A stretch of 58,380 nucleotides of DNA from contig CALFYS010000046.1 of the NCBI GenBank assembly GCA_937952245.1, positions 1 to 58,380 of the forward strand, written 5' to 3'. The DNA is from an uncultured Alphaproteobacteria bacterium. Its GTDB lineage: Bacteria; Pseudomonadota; Alphaproteobacteria; Puniceispirillales; UBA1172. The translations under genes were made by a program, and so were the position numbers. The notes beneath the pieces were generated by a model. The model did not search any database and was not told the DNA's origin. It saw nothing but the letters and a program-made list of their open reading frames with translations. Of this stretch, positions 25,271 through 33,411 are shown in pieces (positions within the stretch are counted from its first letter, which is position 1; each line of letters starts with the position of its first letter).

Positions 25271-26610
25271 TGGCTGCCGCAATGTCGCCTCAACAAGGGG
25301 TCGGTCAGCGATTATCCCCGAATGTATCTCAACACCTCACCGTGACGCCAAGCCTGCAACAAGCCCTGCAATTAATGGCGATGCGTTTGGGGGACATCCG
25401 GAAATTTGCCCTTGATATGGCGGCGGAAAACCCTTTCCTTGAGGTGCAATTGCCATCACTGCCGCAACAAAAATCAGCCGAAGAGGGCGGGTTTGATTTT
25501 GATCGCATCAGCCATGACAGCCAATATCCCATCACGTTAGCCGCCCATGTGATGGCCCAAATCGGGGTCAGTTTCAAAAATCCTGATGACCGTGCCATCG
25601 CGCTGATGATGGTGGAATATCTCTTGCCCGTGGGCTGGCTTGAAGAAGGCGCGCGTCAGGCGATGATGACCCGCGGTATTGATGGTGAAGATATTGACCG
25701 TATTTTAATTCAGCTTCAGCAATTGGAACCTGTTGGGATTTTTGCACGGAATTTGGCGGAATGCCTGAAAATCCAATTGGATGATCAGGGGATGCTGGAT
25801 GATGATGCTATCGCCGTTCTTGCCCATCTTGATGCCATGCAAGATGGCGTGGAAAATCTGGCGGAGCGGGCAGGGCTCACCATTGATGCGGTTGCCGCAA
25901 TCCTTGTTAAACTCCGGCAATGCCAGCCTAAACCTGGGGCGGGATTTATTCAGGATGATGGCGATATTTTCCACCCTGATTTGGTCATCACCACAACAGA
26001 AGATGGATTTGAAGTCACCGTTAATCAAGGCATGATGCCGAGTGTAAAGGTCAAGGATTTAGACGCTGATGATAAAGCCGATGAAGCGAGCCGGTTATTG
26101 TTCAAAAAAGCACAGGAAGATGCGCGGATGTTGACGCGCGGATTGGCGCGGCGGCAAGAAACATTGCTGGATTGCGGGCGGCGGTTAAGCCTTTTGCAAT
26201 CGGAGTATCTGAAACAGGGTGAAGCCATGATCAAGCCTTTGTCCATGGTGGGTTTGGCCGATGACATGGGCGTGCATAAATCCACCATCAGCCGTGTGGT
26301 GGCGGATAAATTGGTGGCGACGCCACGGGGGATGCTTCAACTATCAGATTTCTTCAGCCCCTCTGTGCCTCAACCTGATGGCCATCACGTGGCGAGCCGA
26401 AGGATCATGGCCTTGGTGGGCGCGCTTTGCCAAGGTGAAAAACCCGCCACGCCGTTAAGCGATCAAGACCTTGTTGATGCGCTGGCCGACCAAGGGATAA
26501 TCGTTGCGCGAAGAACAATTGCCAAGTATCGTCAAAAGGCTGGTTTTTTGGGGCAGGCCAAACGCCGAGTTCTTCAAGAAACCGCAAGCGAGGTGGAGGT
26601 ATTCAACTGA
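25270..26610 (+). CDS. rpoN: RNA polymerase sigma-54 factor
   Basis: This 446-residue sigma factor directs transcription from -24/-12 promoters with AAA+ activators. Region I (about 15-60) has the TPSLQQALQLMAMRLGDI activator-response helix pattern and an acidic linker follows. The core-binding domain spans roughly 90-250, with the helix-turn-helix (LADDMGVHKSTISRVVADK) around 320-340. The RpoN box ARRTIAKYRQ is at about 413-422. It starts on the last base of the rodA stop, so it looks translationally coupled to the rod operon. In most alphaproteobacteria rpoN follows lptB, which here lies 21 kb away. Confidence 0.95.
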   Translation: MAAAMSPQQGVGQRLSPNVSQHLTVTPSLQQALQLMAMRLGDIRKFALDMAAENPFLEVQLPSLPQQKSAEEGGFDFDRISHDSQYPITLAAHVMAQIGVSFKNPDDRAIALMMVEYLLPVGWLEEGARQAMMTRGIDGEDIDRILIQLQQLEPVGIFARNLAECLKIQLDDQGMLDDDAIAVLAHLDAMQDGVENLAERAGLTIDAVAAILVKLRQCQPKPGAGFIQDDGDIFHPDLVITTTEDGFEVTVNQGMMPSVKVKDLDADDKADEASRLLFKKAQEDARMLTRGLARRQETLLDCGRRLSLLQSEYLKQGEAMIKPLSMVGLADDMGVHKSTISRVVADKLVATPRGMLQLSDFFSPSVPQPDGHHVASRRIMALVGALCQGEKPATPLSDQDLVDALADQGIIVARRTIAKYRQKAGFLGQAKRRVLQETASEVEVFN

Positions 26611-26633
26611 CGAGTTCACCTCATATCAGTTGA
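26603..26633 (+). terminator. Possible weak terminator of the mreB-rpoN operon
   Basis: TCAACTGA (26603-26610) and TCAGTTGA (26626-26633) form an 8-bp stem with a 15-base loop overlapping the rpoN stop. There is no T-tail. A second imperfect pair, TCAGCC/GGCTGA, follows shortly after. Confidence 0.35.
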
Positions 26634-26646
26634 GAAATCAGCCGGG

Positions 26647-26674
26647 TTGAAAACAATTTGGCTGAAATTATTTT
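26647..26674 (+). promoter_or_regulatory. Predicted promoter of the SbmA-like gene
   Basis: TTGAAA (26647-26652) and TATTTT (26669-26674) are 16 bp apart, about 35 bases upstream of the ATG at 26709. A GGAGA ribosome site precedes the ATG. Confidence 0.45.
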
Positions 26675-26708
26675 GACTAGAGACTAGTTTACATCGGAGA
26701 CAGACATC

Positions 26709-27962
26709 ATGTTCGCGTCATTTTTTCCAAGCCCTAAACTTTTCCTCATCAGTATTCTTATCTGGTCGGCCATTGGCACGGCCATTTGGTTTGTTGCTGG
26801 TGCTGAAATGGGGGCGGCATTGGGTTTTGCCCAGCCGCTTGAAGACGCGGAACCAGTGATCGGTCTTGGGTTTTTCGTAACGGCAGATTTTATCTGGTTT
26901 TACATTTATTACGCGTTGATGGTGGGGCTGTTCGCCGCCTTCTGGTTTAAATTTTCCCCCCATCGTTGGCAATATTGGTCCATTTTGGGCTCAGCCCTGA
27001 TTTTATTCAGCACCTATTTCAGCGTGCAGGTCTCGGTTGCCATCAACCATTGGCGCAAACCGTTTTTTGATATGGTGCAAAACGCTTTGACTGGTGAAGC
27101 GGGGGTTACGCCGGGCGATCTGTATGTGTTGATTTTTAAGTTTGCTGAAATCGCTTTCGTGGCGGTGGCGGTGTTTGTGCTGACACGGTTTTTTGTCAGC
27201 CATTATATTTTCCGCTGGCGCAACGCCATGAACGATTATTATCTTGAACACTGGAAGCGGCTTCGGACAGTGGAAGGCGCGTCCCAGCGTATTCAGGAAG
27301 ATACGATGCGCTTTGCGGGCATTATGGAAGGTCTTGGGGTTTCAATTGTTGATGCCATCATGACGCTTTTTGCCTTTATGCCTGTGTTGCTTGGTCTTTC
27401 CTCTTATGTTGCTGAATTGCCGTTGGTAGGGAGCATTCCTTATCCATTGCTGACCGCGGCAATTTTCTGGTCGCTTTTTGGTACGGTGCTGCTCGCGGTT
27501 GTTGGCATTAAATTGCCGGGGCTTGAGTTCCGCAATCAACGGGTTGAAGCGGCGTTCCGGAAAGAATTGGTCTATGGTGAAGATAACCCCCAGCGGGCTG
27601 AACCAATGACCATGACCGAATTGTTCAACAACGTGCGGCGCAATTATTTCCGCCTGTATTTCCACTATATGTATTTCAACGTGGCGCGCAGTTTTTATCT
27701 GCAAGGCGATAATATTTTCGGCTATTTGATTATGATCCCGACCATCGCGTCAGGGGCAATTACCTTGGGGATTTTACAGCAAATCCTGACCGCCTTTGGG
27801 CAAGTGTCAAACTCTTTCCAATATATCGTGAATTCTTGGCCAACGATTATTGAACTGCTGTCGATCCATAAACGTCTGGTGGCCTTTGAATCGGTCCTGC
27901 ATGATAAGCCGATGCCGGGCATTGATCAGGACTTTATGGCAGGCCGAGACAGCGACAATTAA
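26709..27962 (+). CDS. sbmA: SbmA/BacA-like peptide transporter
   Basis: This 417-residue inner-membrane protein has seven or more hydrophobic segments. SbmA/BacA hallmarks include NHWRKPFFDMVQNAL, RWRNAMNDYYLEHWKRLRTVEGASQRIQEDTMRF and the C-terminal NVARSFYLQGDNIFGYLIMIP. The family takes up antimicrobial peptides, microcins and bleomycin using the proton gradient; in rhizobia BacA also affects very-long-chain lipid A. There is no ATPase domain, separating it from the BclA-type ABC proteins. It converges on hldE with a 24-base gap. SbmA versus BacA naming is a choice. Confidence 0.88.
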   Translation: MFASFFPSPKLFLISILIWSAIGTAIWFVAGAEMGAALGFAQPLEDAEPVIGLGFFVTADFIWFYIYYALMVGLFAAFWFKFSPHRWQYWSILGSALILFSTYFSVQVSVAINHWRKPFFDMVQNALTGEAGVTPGDLYVLIFKFAEIAFVAVAVFVLTRFFVSHYIFRWRNAMNDYYLEHWKRLRTVEGASQRIQEDTMRFAGIMEGLGVSIVDAIMTLFAFMPVLLGLSSYVAELPLVGSIPYPLLTAAIFWSLFGTVLLAVVGIKLPGLEFRNQRVEAAFRKELVYGEDNPQRAEPMTMTELFNNVRRNYFRLYFHYMYFNVARSFYLQGDNIFGYLIMIPTIASGAITLGILQQILTAFGQVSNSFQYIVNSWPTIIELLSIHKRLVAFESVLHDKPMPGIDQDFMAGRDSDN

Positions 27963-27986
27963 GCCAGAGATGTTAAGGATAAAATC

Positions 27987-29405
27987 TTACGAGCCAAGCC
28001 GGGTGGTTGAAAACCCTGGCTTGGTTGGGATGATCACCACTTTACCGCCATGGGCGCGAACGGTTTCAGCCCCCACAACATCATCAGCTTTGTAATCCCC
28101 GCCTTTGATCAGGCGATCAGGGATGATGGATTTGATCAATTTAATCGGGGTTGGCGCATCAAAAATCACGACCGCATCAACCGCGGGCAAACTTGCCAGA
28201 ACAGCGGCGCGGGTATCTTCATCTTGATGGGGGCGGCCTTCGCCTTTCAGGCGGCGGGTTGAAGCATCTGAATTAAGCCCCACAATCAGCCGATCACAAC
28301 TCAACGCGGCTTTTTCCAGCACAAAAAGATGGCCGGGGTGCAGAAGATCAAAACACCCATTGGTGAAACCAACCTTAAGCCCAGCATCGCGCCAAAGTTT
28401 CACCAAGCCCAAAACATCACTGACAGATTGCGGTTTTGAAGTGGCGGATTTGGCTAAGATTTCCCCTGCCAATGTGGTGGCCGTGCCAGATTTGCCCACG
28501 ACAATCCCCGCCGCTGTATTGGCCATTTCAATCGCGGATAATAAATCGCATCCCGTGGCCATGCCTGCTGAAACCGTGGCAATAACGGTATCGCCCGCGC
28601 CTGAGACATCAAAAACAGATTGCGCAAAGGATTTAATATGATGGGCGTCTTTTTTGCCATTGATCAGCATCATGCCATCCGCGCCCAGAGTCACCAATAT
28701 GGATTTAAACCGATAACGGCGGGATAAATCACGGCCGGCGGCGATAATATCGCGGTGATTGTCCAGCGGCAGGCCAGTCATCGCTCTAAATTCATGAATG
28801 TTAGGCGTGATCAAATGGCTGCCTTTATAGACCGAAGCATCTGTTTTTTTCGGGTCAGCCACCACCGCCACGCCCGCGTCTTTCGCAAGGCTGATGATGT
28901 GCTGGGCTGTGCTGTGGTCAATCACGCCTTTATTATAATCAGACAGGATCAGCATATCCGCATCTTTAAGGGCGGATTTCACCGCTGAAAGAAGCCGTTT
29001 ATAAATCGCTTGCGGCAAGGGGGCGGCCTGTTCGTGATCAACCCTCAGGATTTGTTGCCCTGATGATGAAAACCGTGTTTTCACCGTGGTTGGTCTTTTG
29101 GCATCGGCAATGGCTTTGAATTTGATTTGAGGTTCTTCGGCTAATTTTTCAGCCAAAATCACGGCGTTTTCATCATTGCCGGTGACGCCGATCACCGTGG
29201 CTTGAACACCCAATCGCACCAGATTAAGCGCCACATTCGCCGCCCCGCCGGGGTTCACCGCCTCACCCTGATAAGACAATACAGGCACAGGCGCTTCCGG
29301 TGAAATTCGACTGACCGTGCCATGAATAAAGCGGTCGAGCATCACATCACCCACCACGACAATTCGTTTGCTTGTCATTTTGCTGAGAATGTCACCAAAA
29401 TCCAT
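27987..29405 (-). CDS. hldE: Bifunctional heptose-7-phosphate kinase / heptose-1-phosphate adenylyltransferase HldE
   Basis: This 472-residue fusion makes ADP-D-glycero-manno-heptose for the LPS inner core. The N-terminal PfkB kinase domain (1-310) has NPGGAANVALNL and the catalytic DVSGAGDTVIA. The C-terminal nucleotidyltransferase domain (about 330-472) has TNGCFDLLHPGH and IKGGDYKADDVVG. Length and domain order match E. coli HldE. It starts three bases after the glmU stop, so the two are co-translated and link UDP-GlcNAc and ADP-heptose supply. Confidence 0.95.
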   Translation of the reverse strand: MDFGDILSKMTSKRIVVVGDVMLDRFIHGTVSRISPEAPVPVLSYQGEAVNPGGAANVALNLVRLGVQATVIGVTGNDENAVILAEKLAEEPQIKFKAIADAKRPTTVKTRFSSSGQQILRVDHEQAAPLPQAIYKRLLSAVKSALKDADMLILSDYNKGVIDHSTAQHIISLAKDAGVAVVADPKKTDASVYKGSHLITPNIHEFRAMTGLPLDNHRDIIAAGRDLSRRYRFKSILVTLGADGMMLINGKKDAHHIKSFAQSVFDVSGAGDTVIATVSAGMATGCDLLSAIEMANTAAGIVVGKSGTATTLAGEILAKSATSKPQSVSDVLGLVKLWRDAGLKVGFTNGCFDLLHPGHLFVLEKAALSCDRLIVGLNSDASTRRLKGEGRPHQDEDTRAAVLASLPAVDAVVIFDAPTPIKLIKSIIPDRLIKGGDYKADDVVGAETVRAHGGKVVIIPTKPGFSTTRLGS

Positions 29406-29408
29406 GAC

Positions 29409-30764
29409 TTAAGCCTTTGTTCTTTTGTATTTTTGGCGCAAGCGTTCCGCCCCGCCGGGTAATGTTTTTTCATCACCACGGACAATGGCCAACGCGTCAT
29501 CCGCAACATCACGGGTGATGGTACTGCCGGCGCCGATCAACGCCCGATCACCAATGCTCACCGGCGCGACCAAAGAGGAGTTTGAACCAATGAAAGCCCC
29601 ATCACCAATCGTGGTGCGGTTTTTGTTAAAGCCGTCATAATTGCAGGTGATTGTCCCCGCCCCGATATTGGTTTTGCTGCCAATTGTGCTATCGCCAAGA
29701 TAGGTCAGGTGATTGGCTTTCGACAAATCCCCCATGGTGATGTTCTTGGTTTCAACAAAATTGCCAATCTTCACGCCTTCGCCCAAATCCGTGCCGGGGC
29801 GCAATCGGGCATAGGGGCCAATAACACAGCATGGGCCTGTCTTGACCCCTTCAAGATGGCTGAAGGATTTAATCTCACTGCCTTCACCGATATGAACCGC
29901 TTTGCCAATCACCACATGAGGTTCAATAATCACATCAGGTTCGATGACGGCATCATGATGCAAGAACACGGTTTCCGGCGCGATTAAAGTGGCACCAGCG
30001 GCCATGGCGGCTTGTCTTAATTGGTTTTGCATGACGGCTTCCGCTTGGGCAAGATCAGCGCGGTCATTAACCCCCAAGACTTCGGTTTGCTCGGCTTTGA
30101 TGGTCAGCACATCATGGCCTTTAGCGCGTGCCGCTTCGATGCAATCGGTCAGGTATTTTTCACCTGTTTTGGCGTTATCGTGAAGACCTTCCAATAATTC
30201 AAAAGCCAGCGGGGCTTTTAACGCCATCATGCCCGCGTTCACGAAAGCGATGGCTTTTTCTTCGTCATTGGCATCTTTTTCTTCGGTAATCTTCAGCAAC
30301 CGCCCCTGATCATCGGTCACCAGTCGGCCATAACCTGTAGGGTCTTCAGCATCAAAACCCAAACACGCGATGGCGGCATCTGATGTTTCTAACGCTTTGG
30401 CCAATGCTTGATAGGTCTTGGTCTGAACAAGCGGCGTATCGGCAAAGGCAACAATGATAATGCCGTTGTAATCCTTGAGCGCTTCTTTGGCGCATTCAAC
30501 GGCATGGCCTGTGCCTTTCGGCGGGTCTTGAATAGCGGTTTGAACGTCCAGTTTGCGGGCTTCGGTATAGGCATTGATGAAACCGTCAATCACGTCACTA
30601 TCTTTCGGCGTGATAACAACCTGCCCATCAGCCCCCGCCGCAAAAGACGTATCCAACACCCAAGCCAGCATGGGTTTTCCCCCAAGCTTATGCAAAGGTT
30701 TGGGAAGATTGGATTTCATGCGGGTGCCTTGCCCCGCGGCGAGGATAATTGTTCTAAAACTCAT
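29409..30764 (-). CDS. glmU: Bifunctional UDP-N-acetylglucosamine pyrophosphorylase / glucosamine-1-phosphate N-acetyltransferase GlmU
   Basis: This 451-residue enzyme acetylates glucosamine-1-P and uridylates the product to UDP-GlcNAc, precursor of peptidoglycan and lipid A. The uridyltransferase motif LAAGQGTRMKSNLPKPLHKL is at residues 9-28. The C-terminal left-handed beta-helix has hexapeptide repeats (VIEPDVIIEPHVVIGKAVHIG) with NFVETKN and KTNIGAGTITCNYDG. I chose the ATG at 30764 (MSFRTIILAA) because conservation starts there; the longer frame adds 34 unrelated residues. It is divergent from glmS, with paired 11-bp repeats between. Confidence 0.95.
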   Translation of the reverse strand: MSFRTIILAAGQGTRMKSNLPKPLHKLGGKPMLAWVLDTSFAAGADGQVVITPKDSDVIDGFINAYTEARKLDVQTAIQDPPKGTGHAVECAKEALKDYNGIIIVAFADTPLVQTKTYQALAKALETSDAAIACLGFDAEDPTGYGRLVTDDQGRLLKITEEKDANDEEKAIAFVNAGMMALKAPLAFELLEGLHDNAKTGEKYLTDCIEAARAKGHDVLTIKAEQTEVLGVNDRADLAQAEAVMQNQLRQAAMAAGATLIAPETVFLHHDAVIEPDVIIEPHVVIGKAVHIGEGSEIKSFSHLEGVKTGPCCVIGPYARLRPGTDLGEGVKIGNFVETKNITMGDLSKANHLTYLGDSTIGSKTNIGAGTITCNYDGFNKNRTTIGDGAFIGSNSSLVAPVSIGDRALIGAGSTITRDVADDALAIVRGDEKTLPGGAERLRQKYKRTKA

Positions 30765-30849
30765 GTTTTCTTTATAATCCTTTGGCCGCATAAAGAAAAG
30801 CGGTGATGTTTCGCGGGTTATGCGCAAAATCATGACCAGCCTAGTGCTA

Positions 30850-30871
30850 ACCCATTGATAGCCCATTGATA
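30850..30871. repeat. Tandem 11-bp direct repeat between glmU and glmS
   Basis: Two adjacent copies of NCCCATTGATA (30850-30860 and 30861-30871, first base A or G) lie in the 164-base divergent gap. A spacing of 11 bp puts both copies on the same DNA face, as expected for a cooperative regulator. I do not recognise the binding protein. Confidence 0.6.
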
Positions 30872-30928
30872 CTCAGGCAAAAAAACCGTAAAAGAGAGAA
30901 GGTTTTAAGGTTAAAGAAAGGGCTGAAT

Positions 30929-32743
30929 ATGTGCGGGATTGTCGGCGCCATTGGCCATCAAAATGCCTCCTCTGCCCTTTATGAAGCGCTCCAGCGGCTG
31001 GAATATCGCGGCTATGACAGCGCGGGCATTGCAACATGGCATGAAGGCGGATTGCACCGTCGCCGTGCCGTCGGCAAGTTGCGTGCCTTAGGTGAGGTGC
31101 TGCAAAACGATGCCCTTGATGGTGATTGCGGCATTGGCCATACCCGCTGGGCCACCCATGGTCATGTCTCCGTTGAAAATGCCCACCCGATGATGTCCGG
31201 CGATGACATCGCGGTGGTGCATAACGGCATTATTGAAAACCATAAAGCGATCAAACAACAGCTGATCGCCAAAGGCTATGAATTTACCAGCCAGACCGAC
31301 ACCGAAGTGTTAAGCCATCTGTTTAAAGACGCGATTGCCGAAACCGATAGTTTTCAGGCCGCTTGTGCCAAGGTCTTGGATCAGATTGAAGGCGCCTATG
31401 CTTTTGCCGTGATGTCCACGCAGTATCCGCATCAAATCGCCATTGCCCGCAACGCTTCGCCATTGGCGGTGGGGCTGGGGGAAGAGGCGAATTACATCGG
31501 CTCTGATGCCATGGCCATGGGTTCCATGACGCGGCGGATTATCTTCTTAAAAGATGGCGATTACGGCATCATCACCAAAGATGAAGTGACGCTGTTTGAC
31601 AGCACCCATCAACCCGCCCAACGTGAGGTGGTGTTATCCTCGGCCACCCCGGGGCTTGTTTCCAAAGATGGGTATCAGCATTTCATGGAAAAAGAAATTC
31701 ATGAACAGCCTGAAGCCATCGCCCACAGCCTTTCGGAAATGCTGGATGCCAATGGGGATTTGGCGGTTGATCTGGGTGATGCCAAAGCCTTGAAAGGCTT
31801 GATGATCCTTGCGGCGGGCACGTCCCATAACGCCGCGATGATCGGCAAATATTGGCTGGAGACATTGGCTGATCTGCCGGTGGTGACTGAGATCGCCTCA
31901 GAGTTCCGCTATCGCAACCCTTCGGTTCGCCATCTTGATATGGCCATGGGCATTTCGCAATCAGGGGAATCCCTCGATACATTGATGGCCTTGCGCTATG
32001 CGGGTGAAAAGGGGTTAAAAACCCTTGGCTTGGTCAATGTGCCGGAAAGCACCATCGCGCGCGAAACCGATGTGCAATTATTCACCCGCGCGGGGCCTGA
32101 AATTGGTGTGGCCAGCACCAAAGCCTTCACCGCACAATTGACAGTTTTATTGGCGATGGCGGCGGCCTTGGGGCGTGACCGCGGAGTTATCACTGCCGCT
32201 GAATGTGATGCCATCAAAGACCATTTGACGACTTTGCCGCGTTTGGTGGGGCAGGCCATGTCTGGTTTTGATAAGATCAAACCGTTCATTTCGGTGTTAA
32301 GCCGGGCGCAATCATGCCTGTTTTTGGGGCGGGGGACGCTCTATCCATTGGCGTTGGAAGGCGCGCTGAAATTAAAAGAATTAAGTTATATCCATGCCGA
32401 AGGTTACGCTTCGGGTGAAATGAAGCACGGGCCGATTGCCTTGATCGAAGAAGACCTGCCGGTGGTGGCGCTGTTGACCGATGATGATCATTTGCAGAAA
32501 TCGATGTCTAATTTGATGGAAGCGAAATCACGGGGCGCGGCTGTTTTGGGGATTTGCACCGAAAAAGCCGCCGCGCAATTGGATGATTTGGACGACATCA
32601 TCACCGTGCCGGATTGTGACCCTCTCATCGCGCCGATTGTGCTTTCAATCCCAGCGCAAATTTTGGCCTATATGACGGCGGTGCATAAAGGCACGGATGT
32701 GGACCAACCCCGCAATCTGGCAAAATCCGTAACGGTTGAGTGA
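30929..32743 (+). CDS. glmS: Glutamine-fructose-6-phosphate aminotransferase (isomerizing)
   Basis: This 604-residue enzyme makes glucosamine-6-P from fructose-6-P and glutamine, the first committed step to amino sugars. The Ntn glutaminase domain starts MCGIVGAIGHQN, with Cys1 exposed after Met removal; this fixes the ATG at 30929. HTRWATHG and VHNGIIENH follow. Two SIS sugar-isomerase domains (ACGTSHNAA-like AAGTSHNAAMIGKYWLE and LGRGTLYPLALEGALKLKE) complete it, ending DQPRNLAKSVTVE. No glmS ribozyme is expected or seen in the leader. Confidence 0.97.
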   Translation: MCGIVGAIGHQNASSALYEALQRLEYRGYDSAGIATWHEGGLHRRRAVGKLRALGEVLQNDALDGDCGIGHTRWATHGHVSVENAHPMMSGDDIAVVHNGIIENHKAIKQQLIAKGYEFTSQTDTEVLSHLFKDAIAETDSFQAACAKVLDQIEGAYAFAVMSTQYPHQIAIARNASPLAVGLGEEANYIGSDAMAMGSMTRRIIFLKDGDYGIITKDEVTLFDSTHQPAQREVVLSSATPGLVSKDGYQHFMEKEIHEQPEAIAHSLSEMLDANGDLAVDLGDAKALKGLMILAAGTSHNAAMIGKYWLETLADLPVVTEIASEFRYRNPSVRHLDMAMGISQSGESLDTLMALRYAGEKGLKTLGLVNVPESTIARETDVQLFTRAGPEIGVASTKAFTAQLTVLLAMAAALGRDRGVITAAECDAIKDHLTTLPRLVGQAMSGFDKIKPFISVLSRAQSCLFLGRGTLYPLALEGALKLKELSYIHAEGYASGEMKHGPIALIEEDLPVVALLTDDDHLQKSMSNLMEAKSRGAAVLGICTEKAAAQLDDLDDIITVPDCDPLIAPIVLSIPAQILAYMTAVHKGTDVDQPRNLAKSVTVE

Positions 32744-32758
32744 GTTTCATCAAAGGCC

Positions 32759-33289
32759 ATGAAAATTAACTTTGCTCAAGCAACAGATTTAAATTCAATC
32801 CAAACGTTTATTGAAACGGCTTTTTCGGACGAGGAAAACAAATCTATTTGTGAACTTGCCGCAAATCTTTTAAAAGAAACCACCAATCCTCCAATTAAGT
32901 CATTAGTGACAACACTTGATGATCAAGCAGTTGGATATGTATCCTAAAGTCCAATATTTTTGAAATCAGACAGCACTATTTCTGGATATATCCTTGCTCC
33001 GCTTACGGTATCACCCAAGCATCAGAAACAAGGTGTTGGTTCAAGCCTTATCAATTTTGGTATTGATATGCTCACCAAGGAAGGTGTTGGTGTTCTTCTG
33101 GTTTATGGTGACCCTGAATATTATGGAAGGTTTGGGTTTAAGGAAGAAATAGGTCGTTCATTCGTTCCCCCGTATCCACTAGAATATCCATTTGGATGGA
33201 CAGGGATGATGTTGAATGGAGCGGAACCGCCTGATGCGCCCGTCACATTTGATTGTGTGGCCGCGCTATCTAAACCCGATTTGTGGTGA
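32759..33289 (+). pseudogene. GNAT-family (YhbS-like) acetyltransferase interrupted by an in-frame stop
   Basis: Two open segments, 32759-32947 and 32948-33289, are in the same frame and read as one 176-residue N-acetyltransferase if the TAA at 32945-32947 is bridged (QAVGYVS-stop-SPIFLK). The second part has the acetyl-CoA motif LTVSPKHQKQGVGSSLINFGI, YGDPEYYGRFGF and a C-terminal hydrophobic patch typical of YhbS-like proteins. One base change (for example TAT or TTA to TAA) would explain the break. Base composition is clearly AT-richer than its neighbours: the first 60 bases are about 32% GC by my count against 50% just upstream, suggesting transfer. A sequencing error cannot be excluded. 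Confidence 0.8.
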
Positions 33290-33411
33290 TGGTCATTTTA
33301 ACATGAGCAGTTGAATAACCTTATGAACTCTCACCGATCATCATCATATCGTGGGGGTGTGTAATGGCGGCGTGAACGTTGGTACGTCCCTGCAAGCCCA
33401 TCAAATCCCCA

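Noticed and set aside
30866..30928. glmS ribozyme or N-terminal extension of GlmS
   Set aside because: Cys2 must be exposed, so the protein starts at 30929. The leader does not resemble the ribozyme, and the ribozyme is a Gram-positive feature.
32945..32947. Recoded stop (selenocysteine, pyrrolysine or read-through) in the GNAT gene
   Set aside because: The codon is TAA, which is not used for selenocysteine or pyrrolysine, and no recoding structure is apparent. A nonsense mutation or sequence error is simpler.
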